Below, piece by piece: positions 14,772-22,095 of a DNA stretch of 22,095 bases. Origin of the DNA: Streptomyces niger (GTDB taxonomy: Bacteria > Actinomycetota > Actinomycetes > Streptomycetales > Streptomycetaceae). Position 1 is the stretch's first letter, and each line of letters begins with the position of its first letter. Where the stretch lies: assembly GCF_000718305.1 (NCBI RefSeq), contig NZ_JOFQ01000043.1, positions 1 to 22,095 of the forward strand, read 5' to 3'. A program made the position numbers and the translations under genes. The notes under the pieces are model-generated. The model worked only from the letters and a program-made list of their open reading frames with translations. It was not told the origin of the DNA and ran no database searches.

Positions 14772-14790
14772 ATTCTGCAATTTGCAGAAT
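14772..14790. promoter_or_regulatory. 19-bp palindromic operator candidate
   Basis: ATTCTGCAATTTGCAGAAT is a perfect palindrome with 9-bp arms around a central T. It is AT-rich against a GC-rich background and sits between the divergent XRE and ATPase genes, ending 6 bp before the likely -35 hexamer of the ATPase promoter. Binding by the XRE protein is inferred from position only. Confidence 0.7.
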
Positions 14791-14795
14791 GATCC

Positions 14796-14825
14796 TTGCC
14801 AAGGTTGTCCAACATCGCACATAGT
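14796..14825 (+). promoter_or_regulatory. Likely promoter giving a leaderless ATPase mRNA
   Basis: TTGCCA (14796-14801) and CATAGT (14820-14825) are spaced by 18 bp. A transcript would begin about 6-7 nt downstream, at or next to the GTG at 14832. No Shine-Dalgarno precedes any candidate start of the ATPase gene, which agrees with leaderless translation, common in Streptomyces. Confidence 0.45.
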
Positions 14826-14831
14826 TGCGGA

Positions 14832-15275
14832 GTGCCTTCCTCCCACAACGCGGCCACGTTAAGGGGATGCGGCGGCGTCGCCGTCGAACTCCTCAGCGAC
14901 GCCTTCCAATTGCCGGCGCTGCGCACCTCCGTTCCGGAGGCCCGCCGAAGAGTCACCGCCGCGCTGCGGGAATGGGGCGCTGTCGAGCAGGTGCGCGACG
15001 ACGCCGAGTTGGTGGTCTCGGAGCTGTTCACCAACGCCGTACGGCACACCGACAGCGAACAGGTCCACTGCGAGCTCACCCTCGACGGCGCACGGCTGCG
15101 CGTGGCGGTCACCGACCAGGGGCACAGCGATTCCCGGCCGCGGGCGCAACCCCGCAGCACCGACCGGGAGTGCGGGCGCGGCCTGCTGCTGGTCGGCGCC
15201 CTGTCCGAGGACTGGGGCGAACGCCCCGCCGACACCGGCCGGGGCCGGGTCGTCTGGGCCGATCTCGCGTACTGA
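14832..15275 (+). CDS. RsbW-like ATP-binding protein (HATPase_c_2)
   Basis: The product is 147 residues from the GTG at 14832. It is a stand-alone HATPase domain of the anti-sigma-factor kinase kind: FQLPALRTSVPEARRRV (26-42), N-box ELVVSELFTNAVRH (59-72, with N68), the Mg/adenine segment TDQGHS (94-99) and GRGLLLVGALSEDWG (115-129). Relatives phosphorylate anti-anti-sigma proteins or bind sigma factors; many Streptomyces copies sit next to XRE/DUF397 pairs, as here. The start is uncertain: TTG codons at 14796 and 14805 are in frame, but they overlap or precede the probable promoter and none has a ribosome site. The gene is divergent from the XRE operon. Confidence 0.88.
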   Translation: MPSSHNAATLRGCGGVAVELLSDAFQLPALRTSVPEARRRVTAALREWGAVEQVRDDAELVVSELFTNAVRHTDSEQVHCELTLDGARLRVAVTDQGHSDSRPRAQPRSTDRECGRGLLLVGALSEDWGERPADTGRGRVVWADLAY

Positions 15276-15341
15276 CGATCCGCGCGTACCGGGGCCGGTG
15301 ACGCCCGCGCGTGCCGGAGACCGGGCAGCGGCGTCCCGGAG

Positions 15342-16217
15342 CTAGGGCAGCAGCGTCTGGGCCGGACCGGCGTCCGGGCGATGCGGGACGGCCACCTGGG
15401 CGAGCACGGCCGCGTCGGCCTCCAGCAGCGCCAGCTCCGGCCGCTTGGCCGTGACGTGGTCGCCCGAGGACTCGCCGCGCAGCCGTCGCCCGATCCACGG
15501 CACAAGGTGCTCGCGCGCCCAGTGGATCGTCTCGCGGCGGGCGTCGGCGGCGGTACGGGCCTCCGGCGGCCAGGGCTGGTCCGGGTCGGCCGGCACGTCC
15601 AGGCCGAGGACCTGGGCAGCGCGGAGCGCCACCCGGGTGTGCCCGTCGGGCGAGAGGTGCAGCCGGTCGTCGCTCCAGGCCCGCCGGTCCTGCACGGACC
15701 GCAGCGACCACAGGTCCAGGACCGGGCAGTCGTAGCGGTCGGCGATGGCCCGCACGTGGGCGGTGTACGTGGCGATCTTGCCGCGCAGGTGCTTGAGCAC
15801 GGGGATGCCGCGGGTGTCGAAGCCGGTGCAGAGCAGCACCGTGCCGACGGACTCCTTGAGGTCGGCGACGGCCGCGGCGTAGCGCTCGGCGACGGCGTCC
15901 GGGTCGGAGCCGGGCCGGAGGATGTCGTTGCCGCCCGCGCAGAAGGTCACCAGGTCGGGACCCAGCTCCTTGGCGCGCGGCACCTGCTCGGCGACGATCT
16001 GGTCCAGGAGGCGGCCCCGCACGGCGAGGTTGGCGTACCGGAAGTCGTGCTCCGGGCGGCGGTCGGAGAGCAGGACCGCGAGCCGGTCGGCCCAGCCGAT
16101 GAACGCGCCGTCCGGACCGGGGTCGCCGACGCCCTCGGTGAAGCTGTCGCCGACGGCTGCGTACGACCCGAACGAGCCACCTTCGCTGCTGCTTATCTTC
16201 TTCGAATCCTCTGCCAC
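15342..16217 (-). CDS. SGNH/GDSL-family hydrolase
   Basis: This 291-residue esterase- or lipase-like protein has block I AVGDSFTEGVGD (21-32, nucleophile S25), block II NLAVRG (62-67), block III GGNDI (94-98, N96) and block V DRLHLSPDGH (183-192, D183 and H186). No signal peptide is seen, so it acts in the cytoplasm; the substrate is unknown. The GTG at 16217 gives the usual family N-terminus. No Shine-Dalgarno lies at normal distance (AAGGTGA is about 14 nt away), so the message may be leaderless or weakly initiated. It ends 66 bp from the convergent ATPase gene, a gap without a clear terminator. Confidence 0.9.
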   Translation of the reverse strand: MAEDSKKISSSEGGSFGSYAAVGDSFTEGVGDPGPDGAFIGWADRLAVLLSDRRPEHDFRYANLAVRGRLLDQIVAEQVPRAKELGPDLVTFCAGGNDILRPGSDPDAVAERYAAAVADLKESVGTVLLCTGFDTRGIPVLKHLRGKIATYTAHVRAIADRYDCPVLDLWSLRSVQDRRAWSDDRLHLSPDGHTRVALRAAQVLGLDVPADPDQPWPPEARTAADARRETIHWAREHLVPWIGRRLRGESSGDHVTAKRPELALLEADAAVLAQVAVPHRPDAGPAQTLLP

Positions 16218-16524
16218 GTCAGGACATAATTCACCTTAGGGAGTGACCTACGCCACCGTAACCAGGGGTTGACGGCAGGTGATGATCGCCACTCAGTCAA
16301 ATTCTGCCCAAGTCGGAATAAGAGAGCCCGTCCGTCACGGCCGGACTCGGGCGCCGAGCGATCGGGGTGGGCGTCGACGAGTTCCAAAGCAGCGGGACTG
16401 CGACGTCATACGGTCGGAAACAGTGGCCGAGCGAGCTAGTTGCCTATTGCACCAGTGCCGTATGGTCGAACCAGCCCGCTCGTCGACGAGCAGCGTCGAC
16501 GGCCGACGTCAAAGGAGCGCGCCC
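16218..16524. other. Divergent intergenic region SGNH hydrolase / phosphatase
   Basis: About 307 bp contain no gene. The part next to the hydrolase is AT-richer than average. A perfect 14-bp palindrome is present at 16478-16491, and its CGTCGACGAG core recurs near 16371-16382. TTGCCT (about 16440) and TATGGT (16461-16466) could form a promoter for the phosphatase gene, though the 15-bp spacer is short. Confidence 0.4.
16478..16491. promoter_or_regulatory. 14-bp palindrome before phosphatase gene
   Basis: GCTCGTCGACGAGC is fully self-complementary and lies 34 bp before the GTG at 16525 and about 12 bp after a possible -10 hexamer. It may be an operator or a leader hairpin. Short GC palindromes arise easily in this DNA, so support is limited; the partial second copy about 105 bp upstream adds some weight. 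Confidence 0.3.
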
Positions 16525-17337
16525 GTGACGACGCAGCAGCAGCCGCAGGTCCAGTCGACCGAGCCCCTGCTCGTGGAGGTGCGCAATTTCCGCGACGTCG
16601 GCGGGCTTCCGACGGTCGACGGGCGGCGGGTGCGGCAGGGGCGGCTCTTCCGCAGTGGGCACCTGGCGCACGCCACAGAGGCGGACGCCACCTTCCTCGG
16701 CACCCTCGGCCTGCACACCATCTTCGACTTCCGCAACGCCGCCGACATCAAGCTGGAGGGCCCCGACGTCACGCTCCCCGGCGTACGCAACGTCAACATC
16801 CCGCTCACCGACCCGGCCGACGGCGCGGAGTTCTGGGCGATGGTGCGCGACGGCGAGCTGGACCAGCTGCGCGCGGTGCTGGGCGACGGCCAGGCGGCCG
16901 GCCGGATGGCCCGTACGTACCGGCACATCATCTCGACCCGCACCGCCGACCACAGCCGGGTGCTGCACTCCCTCGCCGAGGAGAGCGTGCCGGCCCTCAT
17001 GCACTGCGCGGCCGGCAAGGACCGCGCGGGCCTGTCCATCGCCGTCACGCTGCTCGCCGTGGGCGTGGACCGGGAGGCCATCGAGGCGGACTACCTGGAG
17101 TCCAACGACCCGCGCCGGCGGTACAAGGTGCGCCGCTCCGACCGCTCGACGGCCGGCATGTCCGAGGAGGTCATGGCGCTGCTGGCGCCGCTCTTCGACG
17201 CCCGCGCCGAGTACCTGCACGCCGCCTTCGACACCATCGAGTCCACCTGGGGCTCCACCGAGGCGTACCTCACCGAGGGCCTGAAGCTCACGCCGGAGAC
17301 CCGCGGCCGGCTGCGGGCGCAGCTGCTGGAGGACTGA
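16525..17337 (+). CDS. Tyrosine-protein phosphatase (Y_phosphatase3 / PtpB-like)
   Basis: The protein has 270 residues. The P-loop HCAAGKDRAG (160-169) supplies the catalytic C161 and R167 of the C-x5-R motif. The N-terminal VRNFRDVGGLPTVDG (19-33) and RLFRSGHL (40-47) are typical of the bacterial PtpB/IphP-like group, which removes phosphate from tyrosine, sometimes also from serine/threonine or phosphoinositides. It is cytoplasmic by sequence. The GTG start was chosen because AAAGGAG (16511-16517) lies 7 nt upstream; the frame continues upstream for about 80 codons without family sequence. It ends 43 bp before the convergent serpin gene. Confidence 0.92.
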   Translation: MTTQQQPQVQSTEPLLVEVRNFRDVGGLPTVDGRRVRQGRLFRSGHLAHATEADATFLGTLGLHTIFDFRNAADIKLEGPDVTLPGVRNVNIPLTDPADGAEFWAMVRDGELDQLRAVLGDGQAAGRMARTYRHIISTRTADHSRVLHSLAEESVPALMHCAAGKDRAGLSIAVTLLAVGVDREAIEADYLESNDPRRRYKVRRSDRSTAGMSEEVMALLAPLFDARAEYLHAAFDTIESTWGSTEAYLTEGLKLTPETRGRLRAQLLED

Positions 17338-17380
17338 CCCCGAACGCGGCGAGCGCGGCGCCCCTGGGCGGGCCGGCTCC

Positions 17381-18574
17381 TCAGCGGGTGCCGGGGTCGG
17401 CCACCCAGCCCGCGGCGAGGACCAGGCCCGTGGTCCGCTGCACGGCCAGGAAGCCGAAGGGGCGATCGAAGGTGGCCTCGGCCCGGCGGGCGCGGTACGG
17501 CGGCGTGGCCGGCGCGGCACCGGCCGCCATGGGCAGCACCGTCACCGCCGCGGCTCGGAAGCCGAGCGGCCCGAAGGCCGCGGTGGCGGACTGCTTCGCC
17601 GCCGAGACGGCCAGCGGCTCCGCGCTGATGCCCGGGAAGTGGCCGTACGCGGTGTCCAGCGCGCTCCGCAGGCCGAACAGCTCCGCATGGTCACGCAAAT
17701 CCTGCTCGGCCTCGACGGTGAACGGGACGGAGCGGACCACGAGGGTCGGCGCCGGGCTGTAGCTCGGGACGGTGGTGACGGCGACGCCCGGCGCGACCGC
17801 GGCGCTCTCGGGCAGCGCGGCTCCGTACGTGGTGGCGTACGCCCCGCTCAGAGCCGCGATCCCGGTCTCCAGCACCTCGCCCGCGGGCCGGTCCTCGGTG
17901 CCGAGGAGCAGGTGCACGTCGAGCCCGTTGTCGCCCTCGACGCGCAGCCGGGTCAGCGGGCCGTACGGCGTGGCGTGCACCGCGAGGAGGTCGGCCAGGG
18001 GGCCGGAGCGGACCAGGCCGGGCAGGCGGCGGCCGCGCCAGGGTCCGGCTGCCGGGCCGAGCACGGTGTCGGTGAAGGGCAGCTCCCAGGCCGTGTCGGC
18101 CACCAGCGCCGAGGCCAGCACGAAGAGCGTGTCCCGGTCGACGGCCGCCGGCATCTTCTCGATCGTGCCGCCGGTACGCCGCGCCGCCCAGGCGTTCAGC
18201 TCCGCCAGGTCCGCCTCGACGTCCCCGGTCAGCTCGCCGTGGGTGTCCAGGGGCAGCCCGTCGCGCCACTCCGGGCGCAGCTTCAGCGTGCGGCGGGTCC
18301 ACAGGCCGACCGCGGCGTGGACGCCGGGTGCGTCGTCCAGCGCGGCGAGCAGCTCCCGGCCCGCAGCGGCGGCGGATTCGGCGGGCACGCCGAGCGCTGC
18401 GGACAGTTCCGCGCGGGCCGGGCCGTGCGCCGGACCCGCGAGCAGGGCCAGCAGCGGCCAGACGCCGGCCGCGGTGAGGACCGTGGAGCGCTCCGCGCCG
18501 CCGGCCCCGGCCGCGGCCCGTACCCAGCGCGCCGTCATCGTGTTCACGGCCCGTACCGTCGCCGGTGCAGCCAC
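17381..18574 (-). CDS. Serpin-family protein
   Basis: This 397-residue protein has the serpin fold: an N-terminal STVLTAAGVWPLLALLAGPA (about 30-49) equivalent to the helix-B region, LNAWAARRTGGTIEKM, FVLASALVADTAWELPF, and the C-terminal FDRPFGFLAVQRTTGLVLAAGWVADP (369-394), which matches the strand pair ending most serpins. The segment before the reactive loop reads AVSAAKQSATAAFGPLG (from about 322) instead of the glutamate/glycine/alanine-rich hinge of inhibitors, so protease inhibition is doubtful. No signal peptide is seen. The GTG start is 20 nt after the aminotransferase stop, so it is probably the last gene of the ispG-dxs-aminotransferase operon; an ATG at codon 13 is an alternative start. 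Confidence 0.8.
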   Translation of the reverse strand: MAAPATVRAVNTMTARWVRAAAGAGGAERSTVLTAAGVWPLLALLAGPAHGPARAELSAALGVPAESAAAAGRELLAALDDAPGVHAAVGLWTRRTLKLRPEWRDGLPLDTHGELTGDVEADLAELNAWAARRTGGTIEKMPAAVDRDTLFVLASALVADTAWELPFTDTVLGPAAGPWRGRRLPGLVRSGPLADLLAVHATPYGPLTRLRVEGDNGLDVHLLLGTEDRPAGEVLETGIAALSGAYATTYGAALPESAAVAPGVAVTTVPSYSPAPTLVVRSVPFTVEAEQDLRDHAELFGLRSALDTAYGHFPGISAEPLAVSAAKQSATAAFGPLGFRAAAVTVLPMAAGAAPATPPYRARRAEATFDRPFGFLAVQRTTGLVLAAGWVADPGTR

Positions 18575-18594
18575 CGTCCGCCCCCGTCGTCAGC

Positions 18595-19977
18595 TCATCT
18601 GTGGGCGACCGCCTGCTTCACCAGCGTCCGCCCGAAGTCCCACATCAGTCCGCCGCCGGTGTGCGCGTCGTCCATGACGGCCGTGAACGCCGCGACGAAC
18701 CGCTCCACCTCCGGCTCGCCGATGATCAACGGCGGGATCAGCTTAATGACTTCGAGGTGGTCGCCGGAGACCTGGGTGAGGATGCGGTGCTTCTGCAGCA
18801 GCGGCACCACGACCATCTGCGCGAAGAGCCCCTTGCGTGCCGCTTGCAGCATCGTCCAGCGACTCCGCAGCTTCAGCGACTTGGGGCGGCCGAACTCGAT
18901 GCCGATCATCAGCCCGCGGCCCCGGACGTCGTGCAGCAGCTCGTACTCGGGGATCAGCTCGGTCAGCCGGGCGCGCAGCAGCTCGCCCGTGGACCGCACC
19001 CCGGCGACGATCCCCTCGTCCTCCATGACCGTGAGGACGGCCAGCCCCGCGGCCATCGCCTGGGCGTTGGCGCCGAAGCTGGCGGAGTGCACCAGCACCC
19101 GGTCCATCGAGGAGTAGACCTTCCTGAAGACCGACTCCTTGCCGAGCGTGGCGCCGACCGGCACATAGCCGCCGGACAGCGCCTTGGCCACGCACACCAG
19201 GTCCGGTTCGACGCCGGGCTCGTGCTGGTACGCGAAGAAGTCGCCGGTGCGGCCGAGGCCGGTCTGCACCTCGTCGGCGATCAGCAGCGCCTTGTGCTTG
19301 TGCAGCAGGTCCTGAGCCGCGCGCAGGAAGCCGGGCGGGGCGGGGTGCACGCCCTTGCCCTGGATCGGCTCCACCACGAAGGCCGCCACGTCGCCGCGCT
19401 TCAGCTCCCGCTCCAGCGCGGCCAGGTCGCCCAGCTCGATCGCGGTGTCCGGCAGCAGCGGCGCGAAGCCGTCGCGGAAGCCGGCCTCGCCGTTGACCGA
19501 GAGGGAGCCCGTGGTGAGGCCGTGGAAGGCGTGCGTGCAGTACAGGACGCGCGGCTTGCCGGTGGCGTACCGGGCGAACTTCAGGGCCGTCTCCACGGCC
19601 TCGGTGCCGCTGTTGCCGAAGAAGACCCGGTCCAGGTGCGGCGCGTACCGGAGCAGCTTCTCGGCGAGGAGTCCGGGCAGCGGCGGGCAGTCGAAGCGGG
19701 TGAGGTCGGCGAGCCCGGCGTCCAGTACGTCGTGCAGCGCCTGCCGGATGACGGGGTGGTGCCGGCCGAGGCCCATCACGCCGAAGCCCGCGAGCATGTC
19801 GAGGTGGTCCTGGCCCGCGTCGTCCCAGAAGTACGCGCCCTCGGCCCGCTCGTAGACCCGGTCGAAGCCGATGGTGTGCAGCATCCGCGGGAGCTGGTGG
19901 TTGAGGTACTTGGCGTGCAGGTCGTAGCGTTCGTCGCCGCGCTCGGCGAGCAGCTTGGTCAGGTCGAATCCGCTCAT
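18595..19977 (-). CDS. Class III PLP aminotransferase, probable hopanoid side-chain enzyme
   Basis: This 460-residue fold-type I, class III aminotransferase has [15 protein letters not shown] (122-136), [12 protein letters not shown] (149-160), the cofactor-binding [15 protein letters not shown] (231-245, D235) and the Schiff-base lysine K265 in VAKALSGGY. The ATG overlaps the dxs stop as ATGA. In Streptomyces hopanoid clusters the order ispG-dxs-aminotransferase is conserved. The aminotransferase there is thought to convert an aldehyde of the C5 side chain to the amine of aminobacteriohopanetriol (HpnO-like role). That function is inferred from context; general ornithine/GABA-type transaminases share the motifs. 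Confidence 0.9.
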   Translation of the reverse strand: MSGFDLTKLLAERGDERYDLHAKYLNHQLPRMLHTIGFDRVYERAEGAYFWDDAGQDHLDMLAGFGVMGLGRHHPVIRQALHDVLDAGLADLTRFDCPPLPGLLAEKLLRYAPHLDRVFFGNSGTEAVETALKFARYATGKPRVLYCTHAFHGLTTGSLSVNGEAGFRDGFAPLLPDTAIELGDLAALERELKRGDVAAFVVEPIQGKGVHPAPPGFLRAAQDLLHKHKALLIADEVQTGLGRTGDFFAYQHEPGVEPDLVCVAKALSGGYVPVGATLGKESVFRKVYSSMDRVLVHSASFGANAQAMAAGLAVLTVMEDEGIVAGVRSTGELLRARLTELIPEYELLHDVRGRGLMIGIEFGRPKSLKLRSRWTMLQAARKGLFAQMVVVPLLQKHRILTQVSGDHLEVIKLIPPLIIGEPEVERFVAAFTAVMDDAHTGGGLMWDFGRTLVKQAVAHR

Positions 19978-21887
19978 GCGTCGTTGGTCTCCTTGACGGC
20001 CGCGACGGCCGCGCGGTCGTCCGTACGGGGCAGGCTCTCCGCGATGCGGCCCGCGATCTCCGCCGGGGTCAGCCCGATGTCGGCCAGCACCTCGCCCCGC
20101 TTGGCATGCGCGAGGAACTGCTCGGGGATGCCGAAGGTGCGCAGCGGCAGGTCCACGTCGGCATCGCGCAGCGCCTGGCCGACCGCGGCGCCGACGCCGC
20201 CGGTGCGGCTGCTGTCCTCCACCACGGCCACCGCGGCGTGCCGCGCCGCCAGCCGCGGGATCTCCGGGTCGACGGGCTTGACCCAGCGGGGGTCGATGAC
20301 GGTGGTGCCGATGCCCCGCGCCGCGAGCAGTTCGGCCGCCTGCAGGCAGACCGGCGCCATCACGCCGACCGCGACGAGCAGCACGTCCTCGCGGTCGCCG
20401 CGGGCGAGGACGTCCACTCCCCCGATGCGTTCCAGCGCGGGGATCGGGTCGCCGACGGACTCCTTGGGGAAGCGCACGACGGTCGGCGCGTCGGCCACGT
20501 CGACGGCTTCGCGCAGCTCGGCGCGGAGCTGGTCGGCGTCGCGCGGCGCGGCGATCCGCAGGCCCGGCACGACCTGGAGGACGGACATGTCCCACATGCC
20601 GTTGTGGCTCGGCCCGTCGGTGCCGGTGACGCCGGCCCGGTCCAGGACGAAGGTGACCCCGCACCTGTGCAGCGCGACGTCCATGAGGACCTGGTCGAAG
20701 GCCCGGTTGAGGAAGGTGGCGTAGACCGCGAAGACCGGGTGCAGGCCGCCGGTGGCCAGGCCGGCGGCGGAGACCGCGGCGTGCTGCTCGGCGATGCCCA
20801 CGTCCCAGATCCGGTCCGGGTAGGCCTCGGCGAACTTGCCCAGGCCGACGGGTTGCAGCATGGCCGCGGTGACCGCCACCACGTCCGGCCGCACGGCCCC
20901 GATGCGGACCATCTCGTCGCCGAAGACGGAGGTCCAGGACGGCGCGCTCGGCGGGGTCACCGGCTCGCAGGTGAACGGGTCCATCACGCCGACCGTGTGA
21001 AAGCGGTCGGCCTCGTCCTCCAGGGCCGGCCGGTAGCCGCGGCCCTTCTGCGTGAGGCAGTGCACCAGGACGGGGCCGTGGAAGCGCGCTGCACGGCGCA
21101 GTGCGGACTCCACGGCCGCGATGTCGTGGCCGTCGATCGGGCCGACGTACTTCAGGCCCAGGTCCTCGAACATGCACTGGGGCGCGAAGGCGTCCTTGAA
21201 GCCCTTCTTCGCGCCGTGCAGCGACTCGTACAGCGGCTTGCCGACGACCGGCGTGCGGAGCAGCACGTCCTTGCCCCAGGAGAGGAAGCGTTCGTAGCCG
21301 TCGGTGGTGCGGAGCGTGGCGAGGTGGTCGGCGAGGCCCCCGATGGTGGGCGCGTAGGAACGTTCGTTGTCGTTGACGACGATGATCAGGGGCCGGTCGT
21401 CGGCCGCCGCGATGTTGTTGAGCGCCTCCCAGGCCATGCCGCCGGTGAGCGCGCCGTCCCCGGTGACCGCGACGACGTGGTCGCGCCTGCCCAGTACCTG
21501 GTTGGCCTTGGCGAGGCCGTCGGCCCAGCCGAGCACGGTGGAGGCGTGGGAGTTCTCGATGACGTCGTGGACGGATTCCTCGCGCGAGGGGTAGCCGGAC
21601 AGCCCGCCCTTGCCGCGCAGCTTGGAGAAGTCCTGGCGGCCGGTCAGCAGCTTGTGGACGTACGACTGGTGCCCGGTGTCCCACAGGATGCGGTCGGCGG
21701 GCGAGTCGAAGACCCGGTGCAGGGCGATGGTCAGCTCGACCACCCCCAGGTTGGGTCCGAGGTGGCCGCCGGTGCGGGCGACCGCCTCGATGAGGAACTG
21801 GCGGATCTCCCCGGCCAGTTCGTCGAGGCGGTCCGCGGGTACCTCCTTGAGGTCCTGCGGTTCCCTGATGTATTCGAGCATCGACAT
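19974..21887 (-). CDS. dxs: 1-deoxy-D-xylulose-5-phosphate synthase
   Basis: This 637-residue thiamine-diphosphate enzyme condenses pyruvate and glyceraldehyde 3-phosphate, the first step of the non-mevalonate isoprenoid pathway. It shows [18 protein letters not shown] (40-57), [11 protein letters not shown] (69-79), the ThDP motif [16 protein letters not shown] beginning at 143 and ending NDN at 172-174, IDGHDI and the transketolase-type [13 protein letters not shown]. Length is normal. GGAGGGGG precedes the ATG. It follows ispG by 51 nt and overlaps the aminotransferase by 4 nt. Streptomyces usually have a second dxs elsewhere; this would be the copy dedicated to hopanoids, by inference from its neighbours. 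Confidence 0.97.
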   Translation of the reverse strand: MSMLEYIREPQDLKEVPADRLDELAGEIRQFLIEAVARTGGHLGPNLGVVELTIALHRVFDSPADRILWDTGHQSYVHKLLTGRQDFSKLRGKGGLSGYPSREESVHDVIENSHASTVLGWADGLAKANQVLGRRDHVVAVTGDGALTGGMAWEALNNIAAADDRPLIIVVNDNERSYAPTIGGLADHLATLRTTDGYERFLSWGKDVLLRTPVVGKPLYESLHGAKKGFKDAFAPQCMFEDLGLKYVGPIDGHDIAAVESALRRAARFHGPVLVHCLTQKGRGYRPALEDEADRFHTVGVMDPFTCEPVTPPSAPSWTSVFGDEMVRIGAVRPDVVAVTAAMLQPVGLGKFAEAYPDRIWDVGIAEQHAAVSAAGLATGGLHPVFAVYATFLNRAFDQVLMDVALHRCGVTFVLDRAGVTGTDGPSHNGMWDMSVLQVVPGLRIAAPRDADQLRAELREAVDVADAPTVVRFPKESVGDPIPALERIGGVDVLARGDREDVLLVAVGVMAPVCLQAAELLAARGIGTTVIDPRWVKPVDPEIPRLAARHAAVAVVEDSSRTGGVGAAVGQALRDADVDLPLRTFGIPEQFLAHAKRGEVLADIGLTPAEIAGRIAESLPRTDDRAAVAAVKETNDA

Positions 21888-21909
21888 GCTGGGTCCCCCT
21901 CCTCTTTGT

Positions 21910-21949
21910 TTCAGCCGACGGAGCCGTCGGGGGTTCGTTCAGCCGACGG
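21910..21949. repeat. 12-bp direct repeat around the ispG stop
   Basis: TTCAGCCGACGG occurs at 21910-21921 and again at 21938-21949. The second copy spans the ispG stop codon (21939-21941). The copies are 28 bp apart and probably reflect a small duplication of the gene's tail. Confidence 0.5.
21915..21930 (-). promoter_or_regulatory. Small hairpin between ispG and dxs
   Basis: CCGACGG (21915-21921) and CCGTCGG (21924-21930) are complementary and separated by 2 nt, so a 5-bp stem with a 6-nt loop can form in the ispG-dxs RNA, just before the dxs ribosome site. There is no U-run. It might tune dxs expression. Confidence 0.25.
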
Positions 21950-22095
21950 TGACGTCGGGGGCGCCGGGCACCGCTCCCTCGGCCGCCATGCGTTCAGCGA
22001 TCTTCATGGCTTCCTCGATGAGGGTCTCCACGATCTTCGACTCCGGCACGGTCTTGATGACCTCGCCCTTCACGAAGATCTGCCCCTTGCCGTTA
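21939..22095 (-). CDS. ispG: IspG C-terminus (HMB-PP synthase), partial
   Basis: This frame runs off the right end of the window and covers the last 52 residues: [20 protein letters not shown], then [16 protein letters not shown] and a short tail. This matches the C-terminus of 4-hydroxy-3-methylbut-2-enyl diphosphate synthase, the iron-sulfur enzyme of the penultimate step of the non-mevalonate pathway. The 4Fe-4S cysteines and the barrel lie outside the window. It lies 51 nt upstream of dxs on the same strand. Confidence 0.9.
   Translation of the reverse strand, partial: NGKGQIFVKGEVIKTVPESKIVETLIEEAMKIAERMAAEGAVPGAPDVTVG

Noticed and set aside
15276..15341. Terminator between the convergent ATPase and SGNH hydrolase genes
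   Set aside because: Only short GC-rich complementary stretches occur; no stem long enough to distinguish from background.
16269..16300. Facing TTGAC hexamers as paired divergent promoters
   Set aside because: No -10 hexamer at acceptable spacing is visible on either strand.
16279..16524. N-terminal extension of the phosphatase to an ATG at 16279
   Set aside because: The added 82 residues lack family similarity, and the GTG at 16525 has AAAGGAG at ideal distance.
18565..20724. Plus-strand frame of 719 codons opposite the aminotransferase and dxs
   Set aside because: Repetitive Val/Glu/Arg-rich composition typical of the antisense frame of GC-rich genes; both genes beneath it are certain.
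18595..21684. Minus-strand frame of 1029 codons that appears to be a dxs-aminotransferase fusion
   Set aside because: Only its last 460 residues are real (aminotransferase from 19977). The part overlapping dxs is the wrong frame, and dxs has its own stop in an ATGA overlap.
1..22095. CRISPR arrays, tRNA or rRNA genes, phage attachment sites
   Set aside because: No regularly spaced repeats, cloverleaf sequences or rRNA motifs were seen while reading both strands.

Overview
The window is high-GC (about 70%+) actinobacterial DNA with GTG/TTG starts, strong third-position GC bias and gene families typical of Streptomyces: a conservon (CvnABCD), an XRE/DUF397/RsbW-like ATPase locus, a DUF574 methyltransferase and the ispG-dxs-aminotransferase end of a hopanoid cluster. 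It reads as Streptomyces chromosome; the species cannot be told from the sequence. No rRNA, tRNA or CRISPR was seen.

Layout. 1-1180: a G-rich leader with a G-quadruplex motif, then an internally deleted IS630-family element (134-610) with intact ends and TA duplications, a DinB/DUF664 gene, and the end of a second IS630 copy. Both IS ends sit inside the TAG stop codons of neighbouring genes. 1176-2105: alpha/beta hydrolase. 2106-2714: gene-poor stretch with an unusually AT-rich part holding a doubtful Cys/His-rich 67-aa frame. 2715-3953: an acyl-CoA dehydrogenase lacking the usual catalytic Glu motif, followed by a perfect 23-bp hairpin. 4081-8069 (minus): conservon cvnA-B-C-D plus a GAF protein, translationally coupled; cvnA carries an apparent one-base frameshift near 6740-6775. 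8315-11392 (minus): NAPE-PLD-like metallo-hydrolase, GNAT acetyltransferase, and an AlkB dioxygenase with an inserted CxxC...CxxH segment. 11700-12683 (plus): PfkB sugar kinase behind a perfect 12-bp dyad.

12687-15275: a compact regulatory locus. XRE regulator, DUF397 protein and DUF574 methyltransferase form a tight minus-strand operon (3-nt gap, then GTGA overlap). A histidine-kinase-like ATPase diverges from it. A 19-bp palindrome lies between them, just upstream of a promoter that would produce a leaderless GTG message. 15342-17337: SGNH hydrolase and a divergent tyrosine phosphatase. 17381-22095 (minus): ispG (partial)-dxs-class III aminotransferase-serpin. The first three supply isoprenoid precursors and tailor the side chain of hopanoids; the serpin-like gene is appended to this operon.

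The best candidates for new biology are the XRE/DUF397/DUF574/ATPase module with its operator, the AlkB with a putative metal knuckle, the glutamate-less acyl-CoA dehydrogenase with its AT-rich upstream region, and the use of CTAG-containing stop codons as IS630 targets.
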